This document shows, piece after piece, positions 25,187 through 32,820 of a stretch of 32,820 nt of DNA (its first letter is position 1; every line of letters begins with the position of its first letter). The stretch spans positions 1-32,820 of the forward strand of contig NZVC01000019.1 of the NCBI GenBank assembly GCA_002701395.1. Reading direction: 5' to 3'. The notes under the pieces were generated by a model. It had not been told where the DNA came from and made no database searches. It saw only the letters and a list, made by a program, of their open reading frames with translations. The DNA comes from Maritimibacter sp. GTDB taxonomy: Bacteria > Pseudomonadota > Alphaproteobacteria > Rhodobacterales > Rhodobacteraceae. Made by a program: the position numbers and the translations under genes.

Positions 25187-26017
25187 ATGGCGTTACGACC
25201 CGGTTCGCGATCCGGGAAGGTCCGACCGGCCGTCACCCGATCGGCAGATGCCGGAGTGCGTCCACCGGATGCACACCCCAGTGGGGCGACGCCACCGGAA
25301 TTGCCGTCGGAGCTGATTCCGAAGCATGTCGCCCTGGTGATGGACGGCAACGGTCGCTGGGCGCAGGAGCGTGGTCTGCCCCGCACGGAGGGGCACAAGC
25401 GCGGTGAGGCCGTGCTCATGGACACTGTGTGCGGGTGCATCGAGCTCGGCGTGTCCTGGTTGTCGGCATACGCGTTCTCCACCGAGAACTGGTCGCGTAG
25501 TCCTGACGAGGTGCGATTCCTGATGGGGTTCAACCGTGACGTGATCCGTCGGCGGCGCGACGAGATGAACGAGATGGGTGTCCGGGTCCGCTGGGCGGGC
25601 CGGCGACCACGGTTGTGGCGCAGCGTGATCCGTGAGCTCGAGGTCGCCGAGGAGATGACGCGGAACAACACCGTGATGACGCTGACGATGTGCGTCAACT
25701 ACGGTGGCCGGGCCGAGATCGCGGACGCAGCCAAGGAGATCGCCCGACGGGCGGCCGCCGGCGAGATCGACCCTGAACGCATTACCGAGGCGTCCTTTGC
25801 CAAGTACCTCGACGAGCCGGACATGCCCGACGTCGACCTTTTCCTGCGGCCATCAGGGGAGAAGCGGACCTCCAATTTCCTGCTGTGGCAGTCCGCGTAT
25901 GCGGAGATGGTCTACCAGGACAAGCTCTTTCCTGATTTCGATCGTCGTGACCTCTGGGCGGCCTGTGTCGAATATGCCAAGCGGGATCGGCGGTTCGGCG
26001 GGGTGATGTCGACATGA
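25187..26017 (+). CDS. uppS: Long-chain isoprenyl (decaprenyl) diphosphate synthase, cis type
   Basis: A 276-residue cis-prenyltransferase. The active-site Asp53 lies in MDGNGRW (52-58), and the substrate-binding [15 protein letters not shown] lies at 221-235. The product carries cell-wall precursors such as lipid II and arabinogalactan intermediates. The protein has a ~45-residue N-terminal extension before the core, as in mycobacterial Rv2361c (decaprenyl diphosphate synthase), so a C50 product is the likely but unproven choice. The start is ATG 25187 with GAGGAG seven nt upstream; an in-frame GTG at 25139 lies inside recO and is rejected. The stop overlaps the start of the next gene (ATGA). 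Confidence 0.93.
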   Translation: MALRPGSRSGKVRPAVTRSADAGVRPPDAHPSGATPPELPSELIPKHVALVMDGNGRWAQERGLPRTEGHKRGEAVLMDTVCGCIELGVSWLSAYAFSTENWSRSPDEVRFLMGFNRDVIRRRRDEMNEMGVRVRWAGRRPRLWRSVIRELEVAEEMTRNNTVMTLTMCVNYGGRAEIADAAKEIARRAAAGEIDPERITEASFAKYLDEPDMPDVDLFLRPSGEKRTSNFLLWQSAYAEMVYQDKLFPDFDRRDLWAACVEYAKRDRRFGGVMST

Positions 26018-26424
26018 CCGAACTCTCGGCGCCGCGATCGACGTGGCCGTCCCGTGTTGCGGCGCTGGTTGCGGAGTTCGGTGAGGTCGTCACCGTCGAC
26101 GCCGATTCGGTTGTTGTGCAGGTGGGTTCGACTCGTGCCTCGATCAGGGCGCTGGAGCTGGCCGCCGGCCTCGAAGTGCTGACCGTCACCCAGCTGGTCG
26201 CATTGGACCTCCCCAACACCGACGCGCTGCGCGACGACGTCGAGACTTGTGATGCGCAGCTGAGTTTCGGTGCGCTGCGTCGATCGGATCCCGAAGGGGT
26301 GACCACCGATGTTCTGCAGTACTACACTTTCCCGGCCGGATCGCTCGACGACATGCCGTTGCTGACCGTGCTGCATATGGTGTTGTCGGCGGGAGCTGAT
26401 GCGGCACAGCAGCTCTCGGGCTAG
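26014..26424 (+). CDS. Conserved hypothetical protein
   Basis: A 136-residue soluble protein, not recognised as an enzyme. It has a two-part layout: residues 10-70 alternate strand and helix ([16 protein letters not shown] then [21 protein letters not shown]), and 75-130 contain a [17 protein letters not shown] segment and a hydrophobic helix ([12 protein letters not shown]). The overall pattern recalls YbjN/secretion-chaperone-like folds, but this is a weak impression. Position matches the Rv2360c hypothetical next to uppS and the zinc regulators. It is coupled to uppS by an ATGA overlap, and its TAG stop is interleaved with the stop of the convergent zur gene in a shared CTAG. Confidence 0.7.
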   Translation: MTELSAPRSTWPSRVAALVAEFGEVVTVDADSVVVQVGSTRASIRALELAAGLEVLTVTQLVALDLPNTDALRDDVETCDAQLSFGALRRSDPEGVTTDVLQYYTFPAGSLDDMPLLTVLHMVLSAGADAAQQLSG

Positions 26425-26837
26425 CGTGACCGCTGACAGTCGGCGCAGTAGCCGAAGACCTCCACGGTGTGGTTGATCTCGGTGAACCCGTGCTCGGCGG
26501 CGACCTTGGCTGCCCATTGTTCGACCGGTTCGGCCTGAACCTCCACCGTGGTGCCGCAACGACGGCACACCAGGTGATGATGATGTCCCGACGAGCAGTG
26601 GCGATAACGCATCTCGCCGGAGCCGTCCCACAGCACATCGATCTGACCGGCCTGGCTGAGCGCCTGCAGGTTGCGATACACGGTGGTCAGTCCGATCGAC
26701 TCGCCCCGGGCCTTGAGTTGCTCATGGAGTTCCTGCGCGGAGACGAAGTCGTCGCCCGCGGCCAGCGCATCCGCGATGGCGGCGCGCTGGCGAGTCGATC
26801 GGACGCCGGTGACGGGCCGGTCGGTTCGTGCGGTCAC
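26421..26837 (-). CDS. zur: Zinc uptake regulator Zur (FurB), Fur family
   Basis: A 138-residue Fur-family repressor. The winged helix includes TGVRSTRQRAAIADAL and SIGLTTVYRNLQALSQAGQI. Structural zinc is held by Cys91/Cys94 and Cys131/Cys134. The HCSSGHHHHLVCRRC segment (80-94) supplies the regulatory site ligands. In mycobacteria the smtB-zur (furB) pair is co-transcribed and Zur represses zinc uptake and alternative ribosomal protein genes when zinc is plentiful. The start is GTG 26837, overlapping the smtB stop (GTGA); a longer in-frame opening to 27191 runs through smtB and is rejected. It converges on the conserved hypothetical gene with a shared CTAG stop. Confidence 0.93.
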   Translation of the reverse strand: MTARTDRPVTGVRSTRQRAAIADALAAGDDFVSAQELHEQLKARGESIGLTTVYRNLQALSQAGQIDVLWDGSGEMRYRHCSSGHHHHLVCRRCGTTVEVQAEPVEQWAAKVAAEHGFTEINHTVEVFGYCADCQRSR

Positions 26838-27211
26838 CGGGACACCTCGCCATCTCCGGATGCGGGTTCGATCCGCGACGACGGCTCCATCGCGTGGGTC
26901 AGGGCGTCGGTGACGATGTGGGCGAGGTGGTCGTCGACCAGCTCGTAGACGATCTCCCGGCCGCTGCGATTGCCGCGCACCACGCCGGCATCCTTGAGTA
27001 CACGGAGATGCTGACTGACCAACGGCTGACTCAACGACAAGGCGCCCACCACCTCGTGCACACATTGCGGACGCTCCCGCAGTAGCAACACGATGGCGAC
27101 CCGAGTGGGCGAGGCCAGCGCGCGAAGCAGGTCGCTGGCAGCTTCGTATGCCGCCGGACCCGCAGTACGCGCGTCGGCGCCGGGAGCGCAATCTCGTTCT
27201 GGTGAACCCAT
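26834..27211 (-). CDS. smtB: ArsR/SmtB-family zinc-responsive repressor
   Basis: A 125-residue winged-helix repressor. The recognition region is SLSQPLVSQHLRVLKDAGVV (59-78), followed by the wing NRSGREIVYEL. The last helix carries Asp93-x-His95 and, 11 and 14 residues later, His106 and Glu109. This is exactly the D-x-H-x10-H-x2-E alpha-5 zinc site of Synechococcus SmtB, so zinc is the probable effector. The start is ATG 27211; in-frame ATGs at 27220 and 27241 are alternatives. Either AGGA (27223-27220) is a Shine-Dalgarno or TAGGAT (27224-27219) is a leaderless -10. It precedes zur in one transcript: zinc-bound SmtB would release its own promoter and allow Zur synthesis, as described in M. 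tuberculosis. Confidence 0.92.
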   Translation of the reverse strand: MGSPERDCAPGADARTAGPAAYEAASDLLRALASPTRVAIVLLLRERPQCVHEVVGALSLSQPLVSQHLRVLKDAGVVRGNRSGREIVYELVDDHLAHIVTDALTHAMEPSSRIEPASGDGEVSR

Positions 27212-27218
27212 CGCCCCC

Positions 27219-27240
27219 ATCCTAAAGGAAGTGGTTTTCA
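27219..27240 (-). promoter_or_regulatory. Candidate smtB-zur promoter/operator region
   Basis: TAGGAT (27224-27219) ends 7 nt before ATG 27211 and fits a leaderless -10. Immediately upstream, TGAAAACCACTTCC (27240-27227) is an AT-rich, weakly palindromic stretch in a GC-rich setting, lying where a -35/-10 spacer would be, a usual place for a SmtB-type operator. No experimental box is matched exactly. Confidence 0.35.
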
Positions 27241-27259
27241 TTTGGCGGTGGAGTGGATT

Positions 27260-27288
27260 CCGACAACAGATACCGGTGTGGCTACCCT
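27260..27288 (+). promoter_or_regulatory. Predicted glyS promoter
   Basis: CCGACA (27260-27265) and TACCCT (27283-27288) are spaced by exactly 17 nt, close to TTGACA/TANNNT. Initiation near 27295 would leave a leader of about 89 nt before GTG 27384. I saw no T-box specifier or antiterminator signature in that leader. Confidence 0.4.
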
Positions 27289-27383
27289 GTAAGGGTTGCC
27301 GTTTCGACATGGTGTTCCTGTGACATGATGCCGAGCCGGTGGCGTCATCCCGAGAACACCGAATCGTTGGAGATCAGTTAACC

Positions 27384-28772
27384 GTGGCCGCCCAGTCCAA
27401 CCGCGTTGAAGCCGTCGTCAACCTCGCCAAGCGTCGAGGTCTGGTCTACCCCTGCGGTGAGATCTACGGCGGAACCCGCTCCGCGTGGGATTACGGACCG
27501 CTCGGCGTCGAGATCAAGGACAACATCAAACGCCAGTGGTGGCGCACAATGGTGACCGGTCGCGAGGACGTGGTCGGCCTGGACTCGTCGGTCATCCTGC
27601 CCCGCCAGGTCTGGGAGGCCTCGGGCCACGTCGAGGTCTTCACCGATCCGCTCGTCGAATCGCTGCACACCCACAAGCGCTACCGCGCCGATCATCTGCT
27701 CGAGGCCTACGAGATCAAGCACGGCCACCCACCGGCCAACGGTCTGGCCGACATCAACGATCCCGACACTGGCCAGCCGGGCAAGTGGACCGAGCCGCGC
27801 GCGTTCAGCGGCCTGCTCAAGACGTTCCTCGGCCCGGTCGACGACGAAGAGGGCCTGCACTACCTGCGTCCGGAGACCGCGCAGGGCATCTTCGTGAACT
27901 TCAAGAACGTGATGACCACGGCGCGTAAGAAGCCCCCGTTCGGCATCGCGCAGATAGGCAAGAGTTTCCGCAACGAGATCACCCCGGGCAACTTCATCTT
28001 CCGTACCCGTGAATTCGAGCAGATGGAGATGGAGTTCTTCGTCAAGCCGGGCGAGGACGAGGACTGGCATCAGTACTGGATCGACCACCGGTTCAACTGG
28101 TACGTGGATCTGGGCATCGACCCGGAGAACCTGCGGTTGTTCGAGCATCCGAAAGACAAGCTGTCGCACTACTCGAAGCGCACCGTCGATGTCGAGTACA
28201 AATTCGGTTTCTCCGGTAACCCGTGGGGTGAACTCGAAGGTGTCGCCAACCGCACCGACTTCGACCTGTCGACCCACAGCAAGCATTCCGGTGAGGACCT
28301 GTCGTTCTTCGATCAGGCCTCGGGTGAGCGCTACACCCCGTTCGTCATCGAGCCGGCGGCCGGTTTGACCCGCTCGCTGATGGCGTTCCTGTGTGACGCC
28401 TACACCGAGGAGGAGGTGCCGAACGCCAAGGGCGGCATCGACACCCGAACCGTGCTGAAACTCGACCGTCGTCTGGCCCCGGTGAAGGTGGCGGTGCTGC
28501 CGCTGTCGCGCAACGAGAAGCTGTCCCCCAAGGCGAAGGACCTTGCCGCAGAACTGCGCAAGCACTGGAACGTCGAGTTCGACGACGCGCAGGGTATCGG
28601 CAAGCGTTACCGCCGCCAGGACGAGATCGGTACGCCGTTCTGTGTGACCGTGGACTTCGACACCCTCGACGACCAGGCGGTGACCGTTCGGGAGCGCGAC
28701 ACCATGAGTCAGGAGCGGGTGGCTCTGGACAAGGTCGTCGAGTACCTCGGTGGCAAGCTGCTCGGTTCCTGA
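27384..28772 (+). CDS. glyS: Glycyl-tRNA synthetase (single-chain, class II)
   Basis: A 462-residue alpha2-type GlyRS, essentially the length of the mycobacterial enzyme. Class II motifs are visible: the N-terminal [28 protein letters not shown], motif 2 around [25 protein letters not shown] and motif 3 in [10 protein letters not shown]. The anticodon-binding domain fills the last ~110 residues ([14 protein letters not shown] onward). The start is GTG 27384 with GGAG about 11 nt upstream, giving the usual beginning before [13 protein letters not shown]; the frame opens at GTG 27339 but those extra 15 residues are not family-like. Divergent from smtB-zur. Confidence 0.95.
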   Translation: MAAQSNRVEAVVNLAKRRGLVYPCGEIYGGTRSAWDYGPLGVEIKDNIKRQWWRTMVTGREDVVGLDSSVILPRQVWEASGHVEVFTDPLVESLHTHKRYRADHLLEAYEIKHGHPPANGLADINDPDTGQPGKWTEPRAFSGLLKTFLGPVDDEEGLHYLRPETAQGIFVNFKNVMTTARKKPPFGIAQIGKSFRNEITPGNFIFRTREFEQMEMEFFVKPGEDEDWHQYWIDHRFNWYVDLGIDPENLRLFEHPKDKLSHYSKRTVDVEYKFGFSGNPWGELEGVANRTDFDLSTHSKHSGEDLSFFDQASGERYTPFVIEPAAGLTRSLMAFLCDAYTEEEVPNAKGGIDTRTVLKLDRRLAPVKVAVLPLSRNEKLSPKAKDLAAELRKHWNVEFDDAQGIGKRYRRQDEIGTPFCVTVDFDTLDDQAVTVRERDTMSQERVALDKVVEYLGGKLLGS

Positions 28773-28892
28773 CTCACGAAGGGCGCGTCCAGTGCGACCT
28801 GCGGATATCTGTCATAGTTGTGGGAGGAGTTGTTGTCGCACGCCCGGGCACGGGGTTCGGACTGTGGTGCGACGAGGAGAGCGAGTGAAGCG

Positions 28893-29339
28893 GTGACCGT
28901 CAGCGGCAAGGTCGTGCACTACGACGCAAATCGGGGATTTGGGTTTCTCGCGCCGGAGTCGGGTGGCGCCGACGTCTTTTTGCACATCAACGACATTGAC
29001 ATCGACGAGACGGCGCTCAAACCCGGTGCCAAGGTGGAGTTCGACGTCGAGGAGACCGACCGGGGTTCCAAGGCGGTCAACGTGGCCGTCACCGAGGCCG
29101 CACCTGCCGACGAGGCTCCCGCCGGCCGTCCGCATCGACGTGAGACACACGACCACGGACGTTCGCACGGTGGCGAGCGTCCGCGGCGGTCACGGGGTTC
29201 GCTCGACGCGTCGGCTTTCACCGAAGAGATCACGGAGTTGCTGCTCGACTCCTCCGACGACCTGACCGCCGGACAGATCGTGGCGATCCGCCAGCGCATC
29301 ACCGACTTCGCGGTCGCCCGGGGCTGGGTGCTTGACTAG
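28893..29339 (+). CDS. Long cold-shock-domain protein
   Basis: A 148-residue protein with an N-terminal cold-shock domain (about 1-68) that binds single-stranded nucleic acid. RNP1 is RGFGFL (14-19) and RNP2 is DVFLHI (27-32). A His/Arg-rich, probably disordered linker (about 75-105, [20 protein letters not shown]) leads to a helical C-terminal module (about 108-148). This two-part layout differs from the ~67-residue classical Csp proteins and occurs in actinobacteria. The start is GTG 28893, just before the conserved [22 protein letters not shown] lies about 14 nt upstream, rather far. Its stop overlaps the predicted dgt start, so the two genes are coupled. Confidence 0.88.
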   Translation: MTVSGKVVHYDANRGFGFLAPESGGADVFLHINDIDIDETALKPGAKVEFDVEETDRGSKAVNVAVTEAAPADEAPAGRPHRRETHDHGRSHGGERPRRSRGSLDASAFTEEITELLLDSSDDLTAGQIVAIRQRITDFAVARGWVLD

Positions 29340-30633
29340 CTCGACCAGCGTGTCTGCCATTCCGCTCACGGCCGACTACGGTGACGAGGCCGTCGAGCGA
29401 TTCGTGCCGGAAGCGCCGAAGGTCGCGAGTCTGCCCGGTACCCGCACGGATCATCGCAGCGACTTCGCGCGGGACCGTGCGCGGGTGCTGCATTGCGCCG
29501 CGCTGCGTCGTCTCGCCGACAAGACGCAGGTCGTCGGACCGCGGGAAGGCGACACCCCGCGTACCAGACTCACTCACTCGCTCGAGGTCGGTCAGATCGG
29601 CCGCGGCATCGCGATCGGACTGGGCTGCGAACCGGACCTGGTGGAACTGGCCGGTCTGGCCCACGACATCGGGCACCCGCCGTACGGTCACAACGGCGAA
29701 CGTGCTCTCAACGAGGTCGCTGCCGAGATCGGTGGATTCGAGGGCAACGCGCAGAATCTGCGGATCCTCACTCGGCTGGAACCGAAGTTGCTCGACGCGA
29801 ACGGTCGCAGTGCGGGACTCAATCTGACCCGGGCGTCGCTGGACGCCACCCTGAAGTACCCCTGGACGCGCCGGCCGCCGGCAGTGAAGTTTGGCGCCTA
29901 CGACGACGACGCGTCGGCGCTGGACTGGATTCGCAACGGCGCCGCGGCGGGCCGGCAGTGTATCGAAGCCCAGGTGATGGACTGGTCCGACGACGTCGCC
30001 TACTCCGTGCACGACCTCGAGGACGGGGTCATCGCCGATCGGATCGACCTCCGCACGCTGGCCGATCCCATCGATCAACGTGCCTTGGCCGACATCGGCG
30101 TCAAGGAGTTCGAGGGCCTCGAGGCGGGCGCACTCATCGACGCCGCCCAGCGGTTGTCCCGGATGGAGATCGTCATGGCCGCCGGTGGTTACGACGGGAG
30201 CCTCGACAGCGCGGTCACGTTGAAGCGGCTCACCAGCGAACTGATCGGCCGGTTCGCGTCGGCGGCGATCACCGGCACCCGCGCGATGGTCGGGGACCGG
30301 TCGGTGTCGCGCTATGACGCCGACCTCACCGTCTCGCCGCTGGTGGCGGCCGAGGTCGCCATCTTGAAGACACTTGCGCTGCGGTTCATCTTCTCCAACG
30401 AACGACACAAGGCCACCCAGCGGCGCCAGCGCGAACGAATCCATCGCGTTGCGGACTGGTTGACCGCCGCCGCCCCCGGTGGGCTCGACCCGATCTTCGT
30501 GCCGTTCTGGCAGGACGCCTCCGATGACGCTGCGCGGCTGCGGGTCATCGTTGATCAGATCGCGTCGATGACCGAGGGCAGGCTCGAACGTTCGGACCGG
30601 CAGAACTCGGGAGCTCAGGCACACCTCGGCTGA
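29332..30633 (+). CDS. dgt: Deoxyguanosinetriphosphate triphosphohydrolase-like protein
   Basis: A 433-residue HD-superfamily enzyme that hydrolyses dNTPs to deoxynucleosides and triphosphate, affecting dNTP pools and mutation. Metal ligands are visible: His82 in [15 protein letters not shown], His111-Asp112 in [16 protein letters not shown] (with His115 and His120), and the later Asp in [14 protein letters not shown] (about 218-231). Length agrees with mycobacterial Dgt. The start is uncertain: TTG 29332 overlaps the cold-shock gene's end, and GTG 29350 is an alternative six codons in. It lies directly upstream of dnaG, an order conserved in mycobacteria (Rv2344c-Rv2343c). Confidence 0.93.
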   Translation: MTSSTSVSAIPLTADYGDEAVERFVPEAPKVASLPGTRTDHRSDFARDRARVLHCAALRRLADKTQVVGPREGDTPRTRLTHSLEVGQIGRGIAIGLGCEPDLVELAGLAHDIGHPPYGHNGERALNEVAAEIGGFEGNAQNLRILTRLEPKLLDANGRSAGLNLTRASLDATLKYPWTRRPPAVKFGAYDDDASALDWIRNGAAAGRQCIEAQVMDWSDDVAYSVHDLEDGVIADRIDLRTLADPIDQRALADIGVKEFEGLEAGALIDAAQRLSRMEIVMAAGGYDGSLDSAVTLKRLTSELIGRFASAAITGTRAMVGDRSVSRYDADLTVSPLVAAEVAILKTLALRFIFSNERHKATQRRQRERIHRVADWLTAAAPGGLDPIFVPFWQDASDDAARLRVIVDQIASMTEGRLERSDRQNSGAQAHLG

Positions 30634-30670
30634 GTGTGAGTAGGGCTGCGGCGACGCGGCGTGCACTCAC

Positions 30671-30676
30671 TACACT
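30671..30676 (+). promoter_or_regulatory. Candidate -10 element (TACACT) of a leaderless dnaG transcript
   Basis: TACACT fits TANNNT and ends 7 nt before GTG 30684, so transcription would begin at the dnaG start codon. No Shine-Dalgarno is visible before that GTG, which supports leaderless initiation. The -35 region is not recognisable. Confidence 0.45.
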
Positions 30677-30683
30677 GGTCGGC

Positions 30684-32615
30684 GTGCCAGGCCGAATTCC
30701 CGATCGTGACATCACGGCGATCCGTGAGCAGACACGCATCGAGGAGATCGTCGGTGATTACGTGGCGCTGCGCCGGGCCGGGGCCGACAGCTTGAAGGGG
30801 CTGTGCCCGTTCCACGATGAGAAGTCCCCGTCGTTCCACGTTCGGCCGAATCACGGACACTTCCACTGTTTCGGCTGTGGAGAGGGCGGCGACGTCTACA
30901 GCTTCCTGCAGAAGCAGGAGCACATCTCATTCGTCGAGGCGGTGCAGCAGCTTGCCGATCGCATCGGTTACCAGATCCATTACGAGGGCGGCGGCACCGC
31001 GATCATCCGTGACCGCGGAACCCGAGCACGCCTGGTGGCGGCCAATGCCGCCGCCCAGAAGTTCTACGCACAACAACTTCAGTCGCCGGAGGCGCAACCC
31101 GCCCGCGACTACCTGACCGAACGGAACTTCGACGCCGCCACCGCTGCGACGTTCGGTTGCGGATATGCGCCGGCCGGTTGGGACACCATGACGAAGGCGC
31201 TGCTGTCCCAGGGCTTCGAATTCAGCGAACTCGAAGCCGCCGGGCTGTCCAAGCAGGGGCGGAAAGGGCCCATCGACCGGTTCCATCGCCGACTGCTGTG
31301 GCCGATCCGCAATCTCGGCGGCGACATCATCGGCTTCGGGGCGCGCAAGTTGTTCTCCGATGACAACCTCGGCAAGTACATGAACACCCCGGAGACCATG
31401 CTGTACAAGAAGTCTCAGGTGTTGTTCGGGCTCGACCACGCGAAGAAGAACATCGCCAAGGGGCACCAGGTGGTGATCGTCGAGGGCTACACCGATGTGA
31501 TGGCGATGCATCTCGCGGGCGTGACCACCGCGGTGGCCTCGTGTGGGACCGCATTCGGTGAGGACCATCTGGCGCTGTTGCGACGGTTGATGATGGATGA
31601 CTCGTATTTTCGCGGTGAGGTGATCTATACCTTCGACGGTGACGAAGCCGGAAAGGCCGCGGCGCTCAAAGCTTTCGAAGGCGAGCAGAGTATCGCCGGA
31701 CAGACGTTCGTGGCGGTGGCGCCCGAGGGGATGGACCCCTGCGAACTCCGGCAGGAACGTGGTGACGCAGCGGTGCGTGATCTGGTCGCTCGGCGGGTAC
31801 CGATGTTCGAGTTCGCGATCAAGGCCTTGTTGGGCAGTCATGATCTCGACACCGCAGAGGGGCGCGTGCACGCATTGCGCGAGACGGTTCCGGTCGTCGC
31901 GCGGATCAAGGACGTCGCCCTGCGCGATGAGTACGCGCGGCAGCTTGCCGGCTGGGTGGGCTGGGAGGACGTGGCCCAGGTGCTCGGACGGGTACGTGAG
32001 GAGGGCGTGCGATACGCCCGGGCGACGGGCGGCGCAGCGCGCAACAGCGGGCGTTCGGGGCAGGTCACCTCCATCCGGCGCCAGCGACCGGAGGCGGCAT
32101 CGACGCCGCCCACCGCGCGACCGCTGGCCGCCGACCCGCGTTTGTGGCCGCAGCGCGAAGCGCTCAAGGCGGCACTGCAATACCCGGCCGTCGCCGGGAC
32201 CGTCTTCGATTCGCTGCCCGTGCAGTGTTTCACCGAACCCGCATATGCCTCGATTCGAACGGCGATGTCCGCGCTCGGTGGCACGTCGGCCGGTATGGGC
32301 GGCGCCGAGTGGGTGGATGCGGTGCACAACGGCGTCGACGATCCGGTCCTCGGTCCGTTGGTGACCGAACTCGCCGTGGAGTCGATGCCGGTCACCGAGG
32401 ACAACATCTCCCGGTACATCAGCAGCGTGTTGGCGCGGCTGCAGGAGGTCTGGGTCGGAGCCCAGATCGCCGACATCAAGTCGCGGCTGCGTCGGATGGC
32501 GCCGGGCGAGGACCCGGATGGCTACAACGCAGTGTTCGGGGACCTGGTGGCCTTGGAGGCCTACCGGCGCAGTCTGCTCGAGCAGGCCGTCGATCCCGAC
32601 ACCGGAGTCGGGTGA
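30684..32615 (+). CDS. dnaG: DNA primase DnaG
   Basis: A 643-residue replicative primase that makes RNA primers at the fork with DnaB helicase. The N-terminal CHC2 zinc module has Cys41, His44, Cys62 and Cys65. The TOPRIM catalytic domain carries Glu267 (VIVEGYTDVM) and DGDEAG (318-323). The C-terminal part after a Pro/Arg-rich linker (about 455-490) would be the helicase-interacting domain. The start is GTG 30684, giving the standard beginning VPGRIPDRDITAIREQTRI; the frame is open to 30636 but the added residues are not primase-like. Likely leaderless (TACACT upstream). Follows dgt by 50 nt. Confidence 0.96.
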   Translation: MPGRIPDRDITAIREQTRIEEIVGDYVALRRAGADSLKGLCPFHDEKSPSFHVRPNHGHFHCFGCGEGGDVYSFLQKQEHISFVEAVQQLADRIGYQIHYEGGGTAIIRDRGTRARLVAANAAAQKFYAQQLQSPEAQPARDYLTERNFDAATAATFGCGYAPAGWDTMTKALLSQGFEFSELEAAGLSKQGRKGPIDRFHRRLLWPIRNLGGDIIGFGARKLFSDDNLGKYMNTPETMLYKKSQVLFGLDHAKKNIAKGHQVVIVEGYTDVMAMHLAGVTTAVASCGTAFGEDHLALLRRLMMDDSYFRGEVIYTFDGDEAGKAAALKAFEGEQSIAGQTFVAVAPEGMDPCELRQERGDAAVRDLVARRVPMFEFAIKALLGSHDLDTAEGRVHALRETVPVVARIKDVALRDEYARQLAGWVGWEDVAQVLGRVREEGVRYARATGGAARNSGRSGQVTSIRRQRPEAASTPPTARPLAADPRLWPQREALKAALQYPAVAGTVFDSLPVQCFTEPAYASIRTAMSALGGTSAGMGGAEWVDAVHNGVDDPVLGPLVTELAVESMPVTEDNISRYISSVLARLQEVWVGAQIADIKSRLRRMAPGEDPDGYNAVFGDLVALEAYRRSLLEQAVDPDTGVG

Positions 32616-32641
32616 CTTGTTCGGTCAGGTTGCCGGGGTCA

Positions 32642-32806
32642 TCACGCGGCGGTCGCGTTCCTCGCGCCCGGGCGGAGCTGCTCGGGGAAAAGTGGCCGGT
32701 GCGGGTCGTCGGCGTTGAAGGTGCACCCCCCGCCGTAGGTGTGCGGGCCGCGACAACGGTCGGGTGCCGGTTTGGGCCGTCCCCAGATGTGATCGGTTCC
32801 CCGCAT
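32642..32806 (-). CDS. Possible small protein (54 residues), unrecognised
   Basis: This short ORF begins at ATG 32806 with AAGGGGG about 7 nt upstream on the minus strand, a good Shine-Dalgarno. The peptide has two cysteines (in DRCRGPH and GGGCTFN), a HTYGGG segment, and many Pro, His and Arg; it has no transmembrane helix or signal peptide. It converges on dnaG, with the two stops about 27 nt apart. Composition is not the usual Ala/Arg shadow pattern, which argues for a real gene, but I do not recognise a family and the evidence is limited to the start signal and composition. Confidence 0.4.
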   Translation of the reverse strand: MRGTDHIWGRPKPAPDRCRGPHTYGGGCTFNADDPHRPLFPEQLRPGARNATAA

Positions 32807-32820
32807 GTTGTGCCCCCTTC

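Noticed and set aside
26118..26140. GGTTCGACTC resembling a tRNA T-loop
   Set aside because: Lies within the conserved hypothetical coding sequence, with no acceptor stem or anticodon arm around it.
27289..27383. T-box or other tRNA-sensing leader for glyS
   Set aside because: No T-box consensus sequence or clear specifier and antiterminator stems seen in the ~90-nt leader.

Overview
This is high-GC actinobacterial DNA. Gene order and protein content point to Mycobacteriales. Established parallels with the Mycobacterium tuberculosis chromosome include nirA-cysH, hemW, hrcA-dnaJ2-rsmE, phoH-ybeY-CNNM/CBS protein-era, recO-uppS, smtB-zur, glyS, dgt and dnaG. The genus cannot be fixed from the window; Gordonia or a close relative is my inference. 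GTG starts, GTGA/ATGA stop-start overlaps and TANNNT hexamers placed 6-7 nt before start codons (leaderless-type promoters) recur throughout.

Layout. 1-1473 (minus): a truncated nitronate monooxygenase, an Rrf2-type regulator and an isochorismatase-like hydrolase. 1797-5185 (plus): a PucR-type regulator, then a large fusion of a membrane di-iron desaturase/hydroxylase with its own FAD/NAD/[2Fe-2S] reductase. A perfect 17-bp palindrome and a good promoter lie upstream of the fusion. 5204-11240 (minus): a compact five-gene assimilatory sulfate reduction operon, nirA-cysH-cysD-cysNC-cysQ. It is preceded by a short Cys-containing leader ORF and a four-segment alternating hairpin array, which together look like a cysteine-responsive attenuator. 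11667-17313: hemW, a conserved EDGxHR protein, hrcA, dnaJ2, rsmE and an alpha/beta hydrolase. 17438-26424 (plus): a phoH gene interrupted by a 359-residue intein, then ybeY, a CNNM/CBS membrane protein, a degenerate cytidine deaminase-like protein, era, a YhgE/Pip-like membrane protein, recO, uppS and a conserved hypothetical. 26421-27211 (minus): zinc regulators smtB and zur. 27384-32615 (plus): glyS, a cold-shock-domain protein, dgt and dnaG. A possible 54-residue protein lies at the right edge on the minus strand.

How the genes work together. The sulfur operon holds sulfate activation (CysD/CysNC), APS reduction (CysH), sulfite reduction (NirA) and removal of the by-product PAP (CysQ), so one leader could gate the pathway by cysteine supply. 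The central block is housekeeping: heat-shock control and chaperone, rRNA modification and maturation, ribosome assembly, recombination repair and polyprenyl phosphate synthesis. The smtB-zur pair forms a zinc-sensing unit divergent from glyS.

The most notable features are the cysteine leader/attenuator, the PhoH intein with class 3 signature residues (Ala1, Trp306, Cys579, Thr+1) and the self-contained desaturase-reductase fusion with its putative operator. I found no tRNA or rRNA gene, CRISPR array, insertion sequence or prophage.
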